From contig NZ_LZFO01000001.1 of the NCBI RefSeq assembly GCF_001758365.1, positions 62,001-126,000 on the forward strand: a stretch of DNA of 64,000 nt. Direction: 5' to 3'. Positions within the stretch are counted from its first letter, which is position 1. Every line of letters starts with the position of its first letter. Both the position numbers and the translations under genes were made by a program. The notes below the pieces were generated by a model, which was not told where the DNA came from, did not search any database, and was given only the letters and a program-made list of their open reading frames with translations. Source of the DNA: Clostridium acetireducens DSM 10703 (GTDB lineage: Bacteria; Bacillota; Clostridia; Clostridiales; Clostridiaceae). Below, in pieces: positions 38,776-49,144 of this stretch.

Positions 38776-39150
38776 ATTCTTTTTTAATCTTATTAATCCA
38801 GGAAATTGTTCTATAGCAACTTTTTTAAATAAATCTTCATCTTCTAATACTTCTTTTAAACCAGTTATATCATCAATATATTCTATTTTTATATCCTCTT
38901 CTTTTAAATCTTCTTCTAATAAGTATTCTTGTGAGTAATCCAAGTCATCTTTTGGAATGTCTAATTCAGTATAATCTTCGCTATCCTCAATAATTTCATT
39001 TATTTTTATAGCTTTTAAATCATACCCTTCTAATTCTAGACATTTGCCACAATTGTTACAAGTTTTATTTTTATCTAAATCGCATTTTATACAATCGCCG
39101 CAATTATTACATACTTTGTTAGAATTAAATATACAAAGTTTATTTTCCAT
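38767..39150 (-). CDS. Conserved-looking acidic protein with N-terminal eight-cysteine motif
   Basis: I do not recognise the family. 127 residues: eight Cys within the first 37 (positions 6, 14, 17, 20, 23, 31, 34, 37) arranged as two CNNCGxC repeats joined by IKCDLDKNKT, which suggests a zinc or iron-sulfur site. The remaining 90 residues have no Cys and are strongly acidic (Glu/Asp-rich, with DIPKDDLDYSQEYLLEED). No membrane segment or signal peptide. Plausible GAAGG site ten bases before the ATG. Converges with the recombinase and diverges from lexA. Confidence 0.75.
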   Translation of the reverse strand: MENKLCIFNSNKVCNNCGDCIKCDLDKNKTCNNCGKCLELEGYDLKAIKINEIIEDSEDYTELDIPKDDLDYSQEYLLEEDLKEEDIKIEYIDDITGLKEVLEDEDLFKKVAIEQFPGLIRLKKNKK

Positions 39151-39379
39151 GTTATGAATACCTTCTTTCTTTATAAATATTATAGTTAAAAAAACTAATT
39201 TATTTTTAATTATTCATTTTAGTAAAATTTAAATTTTATAAAAATATAATATATTAATAGATTATTCCCTAATTACATTTAATTAATATACTAAGTATTT
39301 TAATATTATATGGAACTAACATTATATCAAAACAGAAAAAAATATTCAATATAATATTTTTGTAAAAATTATATTATAA
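39151..39379. other. A+T-rich gap between the Cys-rich gene and lexA
   Basis: About 230 bases of mostly A and T; a reversed TATAAT at 39179-39184 could serve the Cys-rich gene but has no -35. I see no further structure. Confidence 0.5.
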
Positions 39380-39418
39380 GAACATAAGTTTGCTATTTAA
39401 TAAAATTTGTGATATAAT
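39380..39418 (+). promoter_or_regulatory. lexA promoter with overlapping LexA box
   Basis: GAAC-ATAA-GTTT (39380-39391) matches the SOS box at all but the last base. Its end overlaps a TTGCTA -35 (39390-39395), which is 17 bases from TATAAT (39413-39418) preceded by TGA. The arrangement is that of LexA autoregulation. Confidence 0.82.
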
Positions 39419-39450
39419 TCAAAATAATAAATTGTGAGGTGTTTTTTATT

Positions 39451-40059
39451 ATGGGTAAAAGTAGAAATAGCAAACAAATGGAAATTTATGAATATATAAA
39501 AAAACAAGTTAAAGAAAAAGGTTATCCTCCATCAGTTAGAGAAATATGTGTAGCAGTAGGATTAAGGTCTACATCTACAGTTCATGGTCATTTAGAACGT
39601 TTAGAGAAAAAAGGATTTATAAGAAGAGATCCTACTAAACCTAGAGCTATAGAAATATTAGAAGAATCCTCTGTAAAAAAGGAAATGGTTAATATACCTA
39701 TAGTAGGCAATATAACTGCTGGAGCTCCAATGCTAGCTGTGGAAAATATAGAAAATACTTTTTGTTTACCCATAGAATTTATAAAAAATAATAAACAGTT
39801 ATTTATGTTAAAAGTTAATGGAGAAAGCATGGTGGAAGCAGGAATATTAAATGGAGATTTAGTTATAATGGAAAAAAGCAATATAGCAGAAAATGGTGAT
39901 ATTGTAGTTGCATTGATTGAAAATGAAGCTACAATTAAAAGATTTTTTAAAGAAAAAGACTGTATTAAATTACAACCTGAAAATAAAAGCATGGAACCTA
40001 TAATAGTTAAGAATTGTACAATACTTGGAAAAATAGTAGGATTATATAGAAAATATTAA
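39451..40059 (+). CDS. lexA: LexA repressor (SOS response)
   Basis: Represses SOS genes until RecA filaments trigger self-cleavage. 202 residues: N-terminal winged helix ([16 protein letters not shown], then [16 protein letters not shown]), Ala90-Gly91 cleavage site in NITAGAP, catalytic Ser126 (NGESMVEAG) and Lys163 (ATIKRF). Start at the ATG 39451, spaced from GTGAGGTG; an in-frame GTG at 39439 lies within that site. It has the expected operator and recA in the window has a perfect box. Confidence 0.97.
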   Translation: MGKSRNSKQMEIYEYIKKQVKEKGYPPSVREICVAVGLRSTSTVHGHLERLEKKGFIRRDPTKPRAIEILEESSVKKEMVNIPIVGNITAGAPMLAVENIENTFCLPIEFIKNNKQLFMLKVNGESMVEAGILNGDLVIMEKSNIAENGDIVVALIENEATIKRFFKEKDCIKLQPENKSMEPIIVKNCTILGKIVGLYRKY

Positions 40060-40084
40060 TTAAACTGTATTTTATATAAATTTT

Positions 40085-40140
40085 AATAAATAAAAATCAA
40101 AGTCGAATATTTATATAACGGCTTTGATTATTATTTATTA
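40085..40140. terminator. Bidirectional terminator between lexA and ynbB-like gene
   Basis: An 11-bp stem with one wobble (40095-40105 / 40119-40129), extended beyond one mismatch by A/T pairs, with a 13-base loop and T-rich flanks on both strands. Confidence 0.75.
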
Positions 40141-40164
40141 AAACTATATGGTTAGGAATAAAAA

Positions 40165-41460
40165 TTAAATAGAGTCATTTTTAAATATATTTGATAAAGC
40201 TATTAAAATACCTATTTTGGCATGATCGAAAGTAAGTCCCCCTTGTAGATAAGCTATGTAAGGAGGTCTTATAGGAGCATCTGCTGATAATTCTATAGAA
40301 GATCCTTGAATAAAAGCTCCAGCTGCCATTATAACTTTATCGTCGTATCCTGGCATATCCCAAGGTTCGCACTCTACAAAAGAATCTATTGGAGAACCAT
40401 ATTGAATGCCTTTGCAAAATTTTATTAACTTTTCTTTATCATTAAACTTAATAGCTTGAATTATATCACTTCTTTTATCTTTATAATTTGGAAGTACTTC
40501 AAATCCTGCAATTTCCATTATTCTAGAACATAATATAGCTCCTTTTATAGCTTCTATAGCTACATGAGGTGCAAAAAACAATCCTTGAAATAAAAGCCTC
40601 ATAACTCCAAAAGTGGAACCACATTCCCCTCCTATTCCAGGAATGGTTAATCTATAAGAAGATTGAGTTACATATTTTTCTTTACCAGCTATATATCCAC
40701 CTGTAGGAGCTATTCCCCCTCCAATATTTTTTATTAATGACCCTGCCATTAAATCTGCACCTACATCAGTAGGTTCCATAGTATCTATAAATTCTCCATA
40801 GCAGTTATCTACAAAACATATAACATCATTAGTTATATGTTTTATAAAACTAATTATATCTTTAATTTCTGATACTAATAAAGCCCTTCTCCATCCATAA
40901 CCAGTAGACCTTTGTATATGTATAATTTTTATAGTTTTATCTTTTTCTAATTCTTCTTTAACTTTTTCTAAATTTACTTTACCCTCTTTTGTTAAATCTA
41001 TTTGTTTATAATTTATATTATATTCTCTTAGAGAACCTATGTTCTTATTATCTCCTATGCCTATAACGCTATGTAAAGTATCATAAGGGCTTCCACAAAT
41101 AGAAAGAAGAGTATCTCCCGGTCTTAAATTTCCGAATAGTGCAGCTCCTAAAGCATGGGTACCATTTACAAAATGGGGTCTTACAAGAGCACTTTCACAA
41201 TTAAATATTTTTGCATATACTCTATCTAAAGCATCTCTTCCTATATCTCCATATCCATATCCAGAAGAATTTGTGAAATGTGAATCACTTATTCTTTCTT
41301 CTTGAAAAGCATTTAAAACCTTTAATTGATTAAATTCTCGTATTTTATCATAAACATCAAATTGAGATTCTACATCTTTTATAGCTTTTTCATAAATATC
41401 AAATACTATATCTGTTATATTATACATATTTTTTAGTTTGTTTTTTGTTTCGTTTAACAT
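40165..41460 (-). CDS. Methionine gamma-lyase family PLP protein (YnbB, aluminium-resistance family)
   Basis: 431 residues of Cys/Met-metabolism PLP-enzyme fold. Recognisable blocks are SGYGYGDIGRDALD near the N-terminus, RPHFVNGTHALGAALF, HIQRSTGYGWRRAL, VDNCYGEF and, around the expected PLP lysine, MAGSLIKNIGGGIAPTGGYI. YnbB is next to hfq in Bacillus too; its substrate is not established and the aluminium-resistance name is historical. It follows hfq but a strong terminator separates them. Confidence 0.88.
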   Translation of the reverse strand: MLNETKNKLKNMYNITDIVFDIYEKAIKDVESQFDVYDKIREFNQLKVLNAFQEERISDSHFTNSSGYGYGDIGRDALDRVYAKIFNCESALVRPHFVNGTHALGAALFGNLRPGDTLLSICGSPYDTLHSVIGIGDNKNIGSLREYNINYKQIDLTKEGKVNLEKVKEELEKDKTIKIIHIQRSTGYGWRRALLVSEIKDIISFIKHITNDVICFVDNCYGEFIDTMEPTDVGADLMAGSLIKNIGGGIAPTGGYIAGKEKYVTQSSYRLTIPGIGGECGSTFGVMRLLFQGLFFAPHVAIEAIKGAILCSRIMEIAGFEVLPNYKDKRSDIIQAIKFNDKEKLIKFCKGIQYGSPIDSFVECEPWDMPGYDDKVIMAAGAFIQGSSIELSADAPIRPPYIAYLQGGLTFDHAKIGILIALSNIFKNDSI

Positions 41461-41528
41461 TTTGTAACCTCCTATAAATAAAAATACGACTTTAGTTGAA
41501 AAACTATCTTAAATATAGTAACATATAA

Positions 41529-41563
41529 AAAAAGAATAGGCAATTTTGCAGCCTATTCTTTTT
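41529..41563 (-). terminator. hfq terminator
   Basis: A 13-bp stem (41529-41541 / 41551-41563) whose 5' arm, read on the reverse strand, overlaps the hfq stop codon and is followed by a T run. Confidence 0.9.
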
Positions 41564-41801
41564 AGTATAGCGACTCGTTATTATTAAATAGTAGAGGTTT
41601 AGAAGGTACAATTGTAGAAATTGCATGTTTGTATATCATCATTTGTTTTCCATCAGTATCTAGAATTACAGTAAAATTGTCAAATCCTTTTACAGTTCCT
41701 CTAATTTGGAAACCATTAGTTAAGTATATAATAACGTTAGTTCTATTCTTTCTTGCACCATTTAAAAATATATCTTGTAAATTGTTAACTGCCTTGGTCA
41801 T
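41562..41801 (-). CDS. hfq: RNA chaperone Hfq
   Basis: 79-residue Sm-like protein forming hexamers that bind small RNAs and mRNA tails. [20 protein letters not shown] (Sm1) and [14 protein letters not shown] (Sm2 with YKHA) are typical. I use the ATG at 41801; a GTG at 41813 lies within the GGAGGGTG ribosome binding site. It lies after miaA, as in Bacillus, but has a sigma-H-type promoter of its own within the miaA end. Confidence 0.96.
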   Translation of the reverse strand: MTKAVNNLQDIFLNGARKNRTNVIIYLTNGFQIRGTVKGFDNFTVILDTDGKQMMIYKHAISTIVPSKPLLFNNNESLY

Positions 41802-41835
41802 AAATATAATCACCCTCCATAAACATTATTTATAT

Positions 41836-41864
41836 ATATTCTATAAAAATAATAAAAATCCTCT
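41836..41864 (-). promoter_or_regulatory. Sigma-H-type promoter of hfq
   Basis: On the reverse strand AGAGGATTT (41864-41856) and ATAGAATAT (41844-41836), 11 bases apart, match every fixed consensus position. The -35 overlaps the miaA stop codon. Predicted start is about 28 bases before the hfq ATG. Confidence 0.82.
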
Positions 41865-42798
41865 ATTTTTTAAGCAAATCTACTTTTTTTATAATTTCTT
41901 CAACTATACAATTATCATTCTCAAAATTATCTTTATTTATCCAAATAGCTCTTTTATCTTTTCTAAACCAAGTTAATTGTCTTTTAGCATAATTTCTGCT
42001 ACCTTTTTTGATTAGGTAAATTGCCCTATCTAAATTTATATCTCCATCTAAGTAATTTAGAATTTCTTTATAACCTATGCCTTTCATAGATTGCATATCT
42101 GCAGTACAACCCATATTTTTTAATTTTTTAACTTCTTCTATAAGACCTTTTTCTAACATAATATCTACTCTTTTATTTATTCTTTCATAAAGTTTAGATC
42201 TTTCCATGTTTAATATAAAATAATATATTTTATAAGGTATATCATAAATATCATTTTCTTTGTTGTACTCACTAATAGTTTTTCCTGTAAGTTTATATAC
42301 TTCTAAAGCTCTTATTACCCTTTTTAAGTCATTAGGATAAAGTCTATTGTAGGATTCTACATCTACATCTTTTAAAAGACTATGCACATATTCTTTTCCT
42401 TTTACTTTAGCTAAGTTTTGAAGATAGTCTCTGTATTTTTCATCTTGTTCAGCTTCTGTAAAATTATAGTTGCAAATTAATGAATTTATATATAAACCTG
42501 TTCCTCCTGTTAAAATAGGAATTTTATTTTTTGATATTATATTATCTATAGCTTTTTCAGATAAATCTTTATACATGGATACATTAAAATTTTCTTTAGG
42601 TTCTACTACATCTATTAAATGATGTTTTATTCCATTCATTTCTTCATTTGTTATTTTAGCTGAGCCTATATTCATATATTTATATATTTGCATAGAGTCT
42701 GCAGAAATTATTTCTCCATTTAATTTTTTAGCAAGTTTTATAGATATATCTGTTTTTCCTACAGCTGTAGGTCCTGCAATTATAAGCAATTCTTTCAT
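41863..42798 (-). CDS. miaA: tRNA dimethylallyltransferase
   Basis: Adds the isoprenoid group to A37 of tRNAs reading U-starting codons; MiaB, encoded in the same block, then adds methylthio. P-loop [10 protein letters not shown] at the N-terminus, [17 protein letters not shown], and the C-terminal [13 protein letters not shown]. 311 residues. GGGGAG precedes the ATG. It uses dimethylallyl diphosphate from the MEP pathway. 25 bases downstream of mutL. Confidence 0.96.
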   Translation of the reverse strand: MKELLIIAGPTAVGKTDISIKLAKKLNGEIISADSMQIYKYMNIGSAKITNEEMNGIKHHLIDVVEPKENFNVSMYKDLSEKAIDNIISKNKIPILTGGTGLYINSLICNYNFTEAEQDEKYRDYLQNLAKVKGKEYVHSLLKDVDVESYNRLYPNDLKRVIRALEVYKLTGKTISEYNKENDIYDIPYKIYYFILNMERSKLYERINKRVDIMLEKGLIEEVKKLKNMGCTADMQSMKGIGYKEILNYLDGDINLDRAIYLIKKGSRNYAKRQLTWFRKDKRAIWINKDNFENDNCIVEEIIKKVDLLKK

Positions 42799-42823
42799 TT
42801 ATAAATCTCCCCTTTTACATTTT

Positions 42824-44749
42824 TTATTGTATTCTTTTAAACTTTTTTTCTAAATCTTTTAAAGTAATTTTTATAATAGTAGGTCTACCATGAGGACATG
42901 TAAAAGGATTATCTATAAATCTTAGTTGTTCAATTAAATGTTTAATTTCTATATCAGAAAGTTGGTGCTTTGCTTTTACAGCAGATTTACATGCGGTTTT
43001 AGCAATTAAATCATATTGTATTTCTTCAGTTTTTCCACTTCCCATATTTTTTATATTATCTAATATATTTGCAAATAAATTTTCTATATTAGATTTATCT
43101 AATATGATAGGAACTTCTTTTATACATATAGTATTATTACCAAAAATCTCTATGTGAAATCCTGATTTCTCAAAAATACATTTATTTTCTTCATATAATG
43201 TAAAATCTTCTAAAGATAATTCTAATACTGTAGGACATAAAAGTATTTGAGAATTAATATTTTTTGTTTTTATTTCATTTAGGTATTTTTCAAAAAGTAT
43301 TTTTTCATGAGCAGCATGTTGATCTATTATATATAGTTCTTTATTTTCTTTATTATAATTTTCAGCAATAATATAAGTATTGTCAAATTTACCAATAATA
43401 TTTAATAATCCAAATTTAGATTCTATATTGTCATAATTTAAATTGTTTTTTTTACTGATTTTATCAATTTCATCAATTTCATCAATATTGCTTTTTTTAG
43501 TTTTTAAATTATTGTTAACAGTGTTTTCTTTTTCTATCGCATATTGAGGATTAAGTTTATTATTATTTTCTTGTATATATTGATGATTAAATTTATTATT
43601 TTCTTGGCTTTTATATGTATTATTATCTTTATTAATGAAATCTATGGGGATTTTTATTTTTTCTATTTTATTTTCTTCTAAAATAGATTCTTTGCTGCAT
43701 TCATTATTTAAATCTTTTAATATTTTGTTTTCGAAAGAATAGGAAAAATTATTTTTCAAGTATTTTTTAAGAGTTTCGTGGATACAATTAAATACTGTTT
43801 TAAATATATATCTTTCATTATTAAATTTTATTTCAGATTTTGAAGGATGAATATTTACATCTATAAATTCAGGAAATATATCTATAAATAATACAAAAAA
43901 AGGATGGTTATTTACAGTAGTAAAGGATTTAAAAGCATTTTCTACAGCTGCTGAAATTAGTCCGCTTTTTACATATCTTTTATTTACAAATATACTTTGA
44001 TTAGTTCTACTTTTTCTAGTTATATTAGAATTACCAATATATCCATACATAGAAACTACATCTAAATGATTTTCAAAATATATTATATTTTCATATGTTT
44101 TTTTACCATATATACTTCTTATGACATCTTTTATTTTACCAGTTCCATAGGTAATGAGAGATTTTTTATTGCTATTTATATATTTAAAAGATATATCTGA
44201 ATTAGAAATAGCTAATCTGTTTATTATATCTGATATTAAAGATGTATCTCTCCTTTGAGATTTTAAAAATTTTTTTCTAGCAGGTACATTAAAGAATAAA
44301 TCTTTTACTTCTACTATGGTTCCTGTATTGCATCCCACATCTTTTATATAATTTATTTTTCCACCTTCTATAGATATTTCTTTCCCAAAGTTTAATTTTT
44401 CAATTTTGCTTTTTAATAAAACTTTTGATACAGCAGCTATACTTGATAAAGCTTCTCCTCTAAAACCCATAGAGTTTATTTGGTAAATATCCTCTAGTGA
44501 AGATATTTTGCTGGTAGCATGAGGTATAAAGGCTTTTTCTATATCTTGGGCGTGTATACCTATACCATCATCAGTAATTTTTATGCTTTTTTGTCCACCT
44601 TCTTCTATTTCTATAGTTATATTTTTAGATTTAGCATCTATACTATTTTCAACTAATTCTTTAACTACGGAATAAGGAGCTTCTACTACTTCACCAGCGG
44701 CTATTTTATTAATAGTTTTTTCATCTAATATATTTATTCTTTTTAACAA
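42824..44749 (-). CDS. mutL: DNA mismatch repair protein MutL
   Basis: GHKL ATPase linking MutS recognition to strand incision. N-terminal [18 protein letters not shown], DNGxG-type box [20 protein letters not shown] poorly conserved Asn/Lys-rich linker (about 330-440) joins it to the C-terminal dimerisation/endonuclease domain with [22 protein letters not shown] and CPHGRPT, the set of motifs seen in MutL endonucleases. TTG start preceded by GGAAGTGG. 641 residues. Confidence 0.95.
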   Translation of the reverse strand: MLKRINILDEKTINKIAAGEVVEAPYSVVKELVENSIDAKSKNITIEIEEGGQKSIKITDDGIGIHAQDIEKAFIPHATSKISSLEDIYQINSMGFRGEALSSIAAVSKVLLKSKIEKLNFGKEISIEGGKINYIKDVGCNTGTIVEVKDLFFNVPARKKFLKSQRRDTSLISDIINRLAISNSDISFKYINSNKKSLITYGTGKIKDVIRSIYGKKTYENIIYFENHLDVVSMYGYIGNSNITRKSRTNQSIFVNKRYVKSGLISAAVENAFKSFTTVNNHPFFVLFIDIFPEFIDVNIHPSKSEIKFNNERYIFKTVFNCIHETLKKYLKNNFSYSFENKILKDLNNECSKESILEENKIEKIKIPIDFINKDNNTYKSQENNKFNHQYIQENNNKLNPQYAIEKENTVNNNLKTKKSNIDEIDEIDKISKKNNLNYDNIESKFGLLNIIGKFDNTYIIAENYNKENKELYIIDQHAAHEKILFEKYLNEIKTKNINSQILLCPTVLELSLEDFTLYEENKCIFEKSGFHIEIFGNNTICIKEVPIILDKSNIENLFANILDNIKNMGSGKTEEIQYDLIAKTACKSAVKAKHQLSDIEIKHLIEQLRFIDNPFTCPHGRPTIIKITLKDLEKKFKRIQ

Positions 44750-44764
44750 AATACCACTTCCATT

Positions 44765-47392
44765 TTATAAAGTTTTAGATTTATTAATTATATCATATAA
44801 CTTATTAAAGCTTTCAATAGGTGTCATATTTAGTATATCTATTGAAGCTATTTCTTTTATTAAATTTTCTTTTTGTATATCTATTAAATTAATTTGTTTT
44901 CTTTCAGGAGTTTTATCAATTTGTTTATTTTTTGTATTATTTATTTTACAGCTTTCAGATATATTTTCTATATTAATTTCATTATTATTGTCTTTTTCTA
45001 TATTGCTTAAAATTTCTTTTGCTCTACGTATTACTTTATCAGGTAATCCAGCTAGCTTTGCTACTTCAATACCATAGGATTGATCTGCTCCTCCAGGTAT
45101 TATTTTTCTTAAAAAAGCAATTTGACCTTTTATTTCTTTTACTGAAACAGAATAGTTTTTAACTCCTGGCACTAAGCCTTCCAATTTAGTAAGTTCATGA
45201 TAGTGAGTAGCAAAAAGAGTTTTAGATTTTATATAGGAAGTATTACAAATATACTCAATTACAGACCAAGCAATGCTTAATCCATCAAAAGTACTAGTAC
45301 CTCTACCTACTTCATCTAATAGTATAAGGCTTTTATTTGTAGCATTTTTTAATATATTAGATACTTCCCACATTTCCACCATAAATGTACTTTTGCCAGC
45401 AGCTAAATCGTCAGAGGCACCTATTCTAGTGAATATTTTATCACATATAGATATACTAGCGGATTTGGCTGGTACAAAACTTCCTATTTGAGCTAACAAA
45501 ACAATTAAAGCTATTTGCCTCATATATGTAGATTTACCTGCCATATTAGGACCTGTTATTAAAAGAAGTTGTTCACTAGTATTATTTATAAAAGTATCAT
45601 TATTTACAAATGTGCCTGTTTCTATCATTTTTTCTACTACAGGATGTCTTCCTTCTTTAATTATTATTTCATTATTATTATTTATTTCAGGTTTACAATA
45701 ATTATTTTCTAGTGCAACTGTAGCAAGTGAACTTAGGCAATCTAAATTAGATATTATTTTTGCAGTTTTTTTCATTCTATCTACATGGTATTCTATTTCA
45801 TTTCTAATATCTATAAATATTTCATATTCTAAGTTAATAAGTTTTTCTTCTGCACCTAAAACTTTGCTTTCCATATCTTTTAACTCTGGAGTTATATATC
45901 GCTCAGAGTTTGCTAAAGTTTGTTTTCTTATATATCTCTCCTCAGGTACAAGATTTAAATTGGATTTAGTTACTTCTATATAATAACCAAAAACCTTATT
46001 ATATCCTATTTTTAAAGATTTTATTCCAGTAGATTCTTTTTCGCTATTTCCTAAAGAAGCAATCCATTCTTTGCCATGAGATTTTGCAGTTCTAAGTTCA
46101 TCTACATTATTATTAAAGCCTTCTTTTATTATATTACCTTCTTTTAATGAAATAGAAGGATTATCTAATATAGAATTATTTATTAAAGAATATATATCTT
46201 TTAATTCATCTAATTGGCTATACATATTTTTTAATAAAGTGCTTTTACAGTTTTTTAGTAATATTTTTATTTCTGGTATTTTACTTATAGAATTTTTAAG
46301 AGATATTAATTCTTTAGCATTTACACTTTTACTGGATATTTTACCTACTATTCTTTCTATATCATAAATTTCTTTTAGCGAAGTTTTTAAATCTTCTTGT
46401 AATGATATATTTGATATTAGCTCTTCTAAGGCATCTAATCTATTTTCTATTTTTGTTTTATTTATAAGAGGTTGTTCAAGCCATCTTCTAAGCTCTCTAG
46501 CACCCATAGCAGTATTGCTTTTATCAATTACCCAAAGCAATGAACCTTTTTTAGTTTTATCTCTTAAAGTTTCTGTTATTTCTAGATTTCTTCTAGAATT
46601 TATATCTATACTTAAATAATCAATTATATTGTAATACTGAAAATTATTTATATGAGATAATGCTGTTTTTTGAGTGTTTATTATGTATTTAATTATCCCA
46701 TTACTGCATTTAAGTAGAGTTTCTGAATAGTTTTCAAAGTTTAAATCTCCAAATTGTTTTTTTATAGTTTCTATAAAATCTTCTACAAAAAAGCTTTCAG
46801 TCAATTTAGTAAAAGAAGTATTAAATCTTTCTTTAATAGAATTTAAAATATCATCATCTATATTTTCTGGTATAAGTATTTCGGTAGGTTCAAATTTAGA
46901 TATTTCATTTAATATTAAATGAATATCTAAGTTTGTATAAGTACAATAAAATTCACCAGTAGATATGTCGGCAAAACTTAATGCCGCAGTATCCTTATTT
47001 ATGTATAAACTCATTATATAGTTATTTTCATTATCATCCAAGAAAGAAGAGTCTGTATAGGTTCCAGGAGTAATAACTTTTATTATATCTCTTTTAACTA
47101 TACCTTTTGCAGTAGAAGGGTTTTCTAGTTGTTCACATAATGCTATTTTATAACCTCTATTTATTAGTTTAGATATATAAGAATTAGCGGCATGGTAAGG
47201 TATTCCACACATAGGTGCCCTTTCCTCTAATCCACAATCTCTTCCGGTAAGTACTAGTTCTAGTTCTTTAGCGGCAATTTTAGCATCTTCAAAAAACATT
47301 TCGTAGAAATCACCTAATCTAAAAAATAATATACAATCTTTGCATTTTTCTTTTATATTTAAATATTGCTGCATCATTGGAGTTAATGCCAT
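44765..47392 (-). CDS. mutS: DNA mismatch repair protein MutS
   Basis: Mismatch recognition ATPase, 875 residues. Mismatch-binding Phe in [16 protein letters not shown]; connector, lever and clamp domains; ATPase with Walker [15 protein letters not shown], Walker [13 protein letters not shown], and FATHYHEL. The C-terminus has a Lys/Asn-rich variable piece before the last helices. GGAGGGT precedes the ATG. 15 bases upstream of mutL. Confidence 0.97.
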   Translation of the reverse strand: MALTPMMQQYLNIKEKCKDCILFFRLGDFYEMFFEDAKIAAKELELVLTGRDCGLEERAPMCGIPYHAANSYISKLINRGYKIALCEQLENPSTAKGIVKRDIIKVITPGTYTDSSFLDDNENNYIMSLYINKDTAALSFADISTGEFYCTYTNLDIHLILNEISKFEPTEILIPENIDDDILNSIKERFNTSFTKLTESFFVEDFIETIKKQFGDLNFENYSETLLKCSNGIIKYIINTQKTALSHINNFQYYNIIDYLSIDINSRRNLEITETLRDKTKKGSLLWVIDKSNTAMGARELRRWLEQPLINKTKIENRLDALEELISNISLQEDLKTSLKEIYDIERIVGKISSKSVNAKELISLKNSISKIPEIKILLKNCKSTLLKNMYSQLDELKDIYSLINNSILDNPSISLKEGNIIKEGFNNNVDELRTAKSHGKEWIASLGNSEKESTGIKSLKIGYNKVFGYYIEVTKSNLNLVPEERYIRKQTLANSERYITPELKDMESKVLGAEEKLINLEYEIFIDIRNEIEYHVDRMKKTAKIISNLDCLSSLATVALENNYCKPEINNNNEIIIKEGRHPVVEKMIETGTFVNNDTFINNTSEQLLLITGPNMAGKSTYMRQIALIVLLAQIGSFVPAKSASISICDKIFTRIGASDDLAAGKSTFMVEMWEVSNILKNATNKSLILLDEVGRGTSTFDGLSIAWSVIEYICNTSYIKSKTLFATHYHELTKLEGLVPGVKNYSVSVKEIKGQIAFLRKIIPGGADQSYGIEVAKLAGLPDKVIRRAKEILSNIEKDNNNEINIENISESCKINNTKNKQIDKTPERKQINLIDIQKENLIKEIASIDILNMTPIESFNKLYDIINKSKTL

Positions 47393-47431
47393 TGTGTACC
47401 CTCCTTAAATTATATAAAAATACATTTAAGC

Positions 47432-47467
47432 AAATTTGTGCTAGTAAATATTTACTAGCACAAATTT
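47432..47467. terminator. Loop-free 36-base palindrome between miaB and mutS
   Basis: Arms 47432-47449 and 47450-47467 are perfect reverse complements; the palindrome overlaps the miaB stop codon. There is no convincing T run beyond it, so it may be a weak terminator or mRNA 3'-end structure. Confidence 0.7.
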
Positions 47468-48809
47468 ATACTTCTTCACCAACTAGTGAAAAAGATTTAG
47501 CTTCTGTAATTTTCACATTAACTAATTTTCCTATGTGGTCAGCATTACCTGAAAAATTAACTAATTTAACAGTTCTAGTTCTACCTGTTAATTTAGTAGT
47601 GTCATTTTTACTTTTGCCTTCTACTAATACTTCTACAATCTTATTTTCATATTCTTTATTTTTTTTAGCGGATATTTCATTTACAACATCTACTAATCTG
47701 TTAAATCTATCATGTTTCGTATCTTCATCAATTTGATTTTCCATTTCATAGGCTGGAGTATTTTTTCGTTTTGAATATAAAAATGTAAAAGCCGAGTCAA
47801 ATTCTACTTTTTTTATTAAATCTAAAGTTTCTTGAAAATCTTCTTCTGTTTCTCCAGGAAAACCTATTATAATATCAGTAGTTATAGATACATTTGGTAT
47901 TTTGGACTTTATTTTATCAACTAGAGATAAATATTGTTCTTTTGTATAATTTCTATTCATTTTTTTAAGCAATCTACTTGAACCTGATTGAACTGGTAAA
48001 TGAATATGTTCACATAATTTACTACATTTAGATATTACATCTATTACATCTTCTGTTAAATCTTTAGGATGAGATGTCATAAAGCGTATTCTTTCAATAC
48101 CTTCTATTTTATTTAATCTCTCTAGTAGTTGTGCAAAATTAATTTTAGGTTCAATGCCTTTTCCATAGGAATTTACATTTTGCCCTAGTAAAGTAATCTC
48201 TTTATATCCTTTTGATACTAAATCTTTAATTTCTTTTTCTATATCTTCTGGTTTTCTACTTCTTTCTCTTCCTCTTACATAAGGAACAATACAGTAAGTG
48301 CAAAAATTATTACAACCATACATAATTGTAACAAAAGCTTTAATGCTACTTTCTCTATCTATAGGAATACCTTCCACTATTTCTTCTTCTTTATTGAAAA
48401 CTTCTATTATAGGTTCATTTGATTGTAGGCATCTATTTAGATACTCTATAAATTTATGTGAATTATGAGTACCAAATATAATATCTACAAAAGGAAATCT
48501 TTTTATAATATCTTGTGCCATACCTTCTTGTTGCATCATACATCCACATACAGCAATTATAAGATTTGGATTTTTCTTTTTTAATTTTTTTAATGTACCT
48601 AAGTTACCGTATACTTTAAGTTCTGCATTTTCTCTAACGCAGCAAGTATTAAATATTATTAAATCTGCCTTTTCTTTAGAGCTAGATTTTATATATCCTA
48701 TTTTTTTTAGCATTCCAGATAGTTTTTCAGAGTCTTCTTCATTCATTTGACAACCCCAAGTTTCAATAAAAAATAATTTACTGTTATTATTTTTTGATAT
48801 TGTATTCAT
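47466..48809 (-). CDS. miaB: tRNA-2-methylthio-N6-dimethylallyladenosine synthase MiaB
   Basis: Radical-SAM methylthiotransferase completing ms2i6A37. N-terminal [23 protein letters not shown] and [10 protein letters not shown] supply the auxiliary cluster ligands; [13 protein letters not shown] the SAM cluster; TRAM domain at the end. I use the ATG at 48809 (447 residues), six bases from AAGAGGTG; the in-frame GTG at 48818 is part of that site. Leads the miaB-mutS-mutL-miaA block. Confidence 0.95.
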   Translation of the reverse strand: MNTISKNNNSKLFFIETWGCQMNEEDSEKLSGMLKKIGYIKSSSKEKADLIIFNTCCVRENAELKVYGNLGTLKKLKKKNPNLIIAVCGCMMQQEGMAQDIIKRFPFVDIIFGTHNSHKFIEYLNRCLQSNEPIIEVFNKEEEIVEGIPIDRESSIKAFVTIMYGCNNFCTYCIVPYVRGRERSRKPEDIEKEIKDLVSKGYKEITLLGQNVNSYGKGIEPKINFAQLLERLNKIEGIERIRFMTSHPKDLTEDVIDVISKCSKLCEHIHLPVQSGSSRLLKKMNRNYTKEQYLSLVDKIKSKIPNVSITTDIIIGFPGETEEDFQETLDLIKKVEFDSAFTFLYSKRKNTPAYEMENQIDEDTKHDRFNRLVDVVNEISAKKNKEYENKIVEVLVEGKSKNDTTKLTGRTRTVKLVNFSGNADHIGKLVNVKITEAKSFSLVGEEV

Positions 48810-48859
48810 TTGGTTCACCTCTTAACTAAAATGTTAGTATTTATATAACTATAACTTTA

Positions 48860-49050
48860 TATATTATACTATATTTTATATCTATTATCTATTTATTATT
48901 ATTTTATAAAATTAATTTAGCATAAATTAACAAACTATTAATTTATAGAATAAAATCAAACAATACAATTAAGTAAAGTGTTATATGTTATGTTTTTATC
49001 AATATTAAAGCATTACATATGTTGTATTTTTATTTTAAAATTTCAGAATA
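48860..49050. other. Intergenic region between divergent miaB and aminotransferase
   Basis: A+T-rich spacer with a reversed TATAAT at 48863-48868 that may serve miaB (no good -35). The forward side holds the sigma-H-type site at 49052. I see no further element. Confidence 0.45.
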
Positions 49051-49051
49051 A

Positions 49052-49080
49052 GAAGGATTTTTATAATATTTGTAGAATAT
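49052..49080 (+). promoter_or_regulatory. Sigma-H-type promoter of the aminotransferase at 49145
   Basis: GAAGGATTT (49052-49060) and GTAGAATAT (49072-49080), spacer 11 bases; complete consensus match, about 58 bases of leader before the ATG. Confidence 0.82.
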
Positions 49081-49144
49081 ATTTAATTGTCAGATAAATT
49101 AATAAAGTTTTTGTTTTTCAAATTTCTACGGGGGTGAATTTTTT

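Noticed and set aside
39312-39324. GAACTAACATTA in the lexA upstream gap as a second LexA box
   Set aside because: Only the left half-site matches; the GTTC half is absent.
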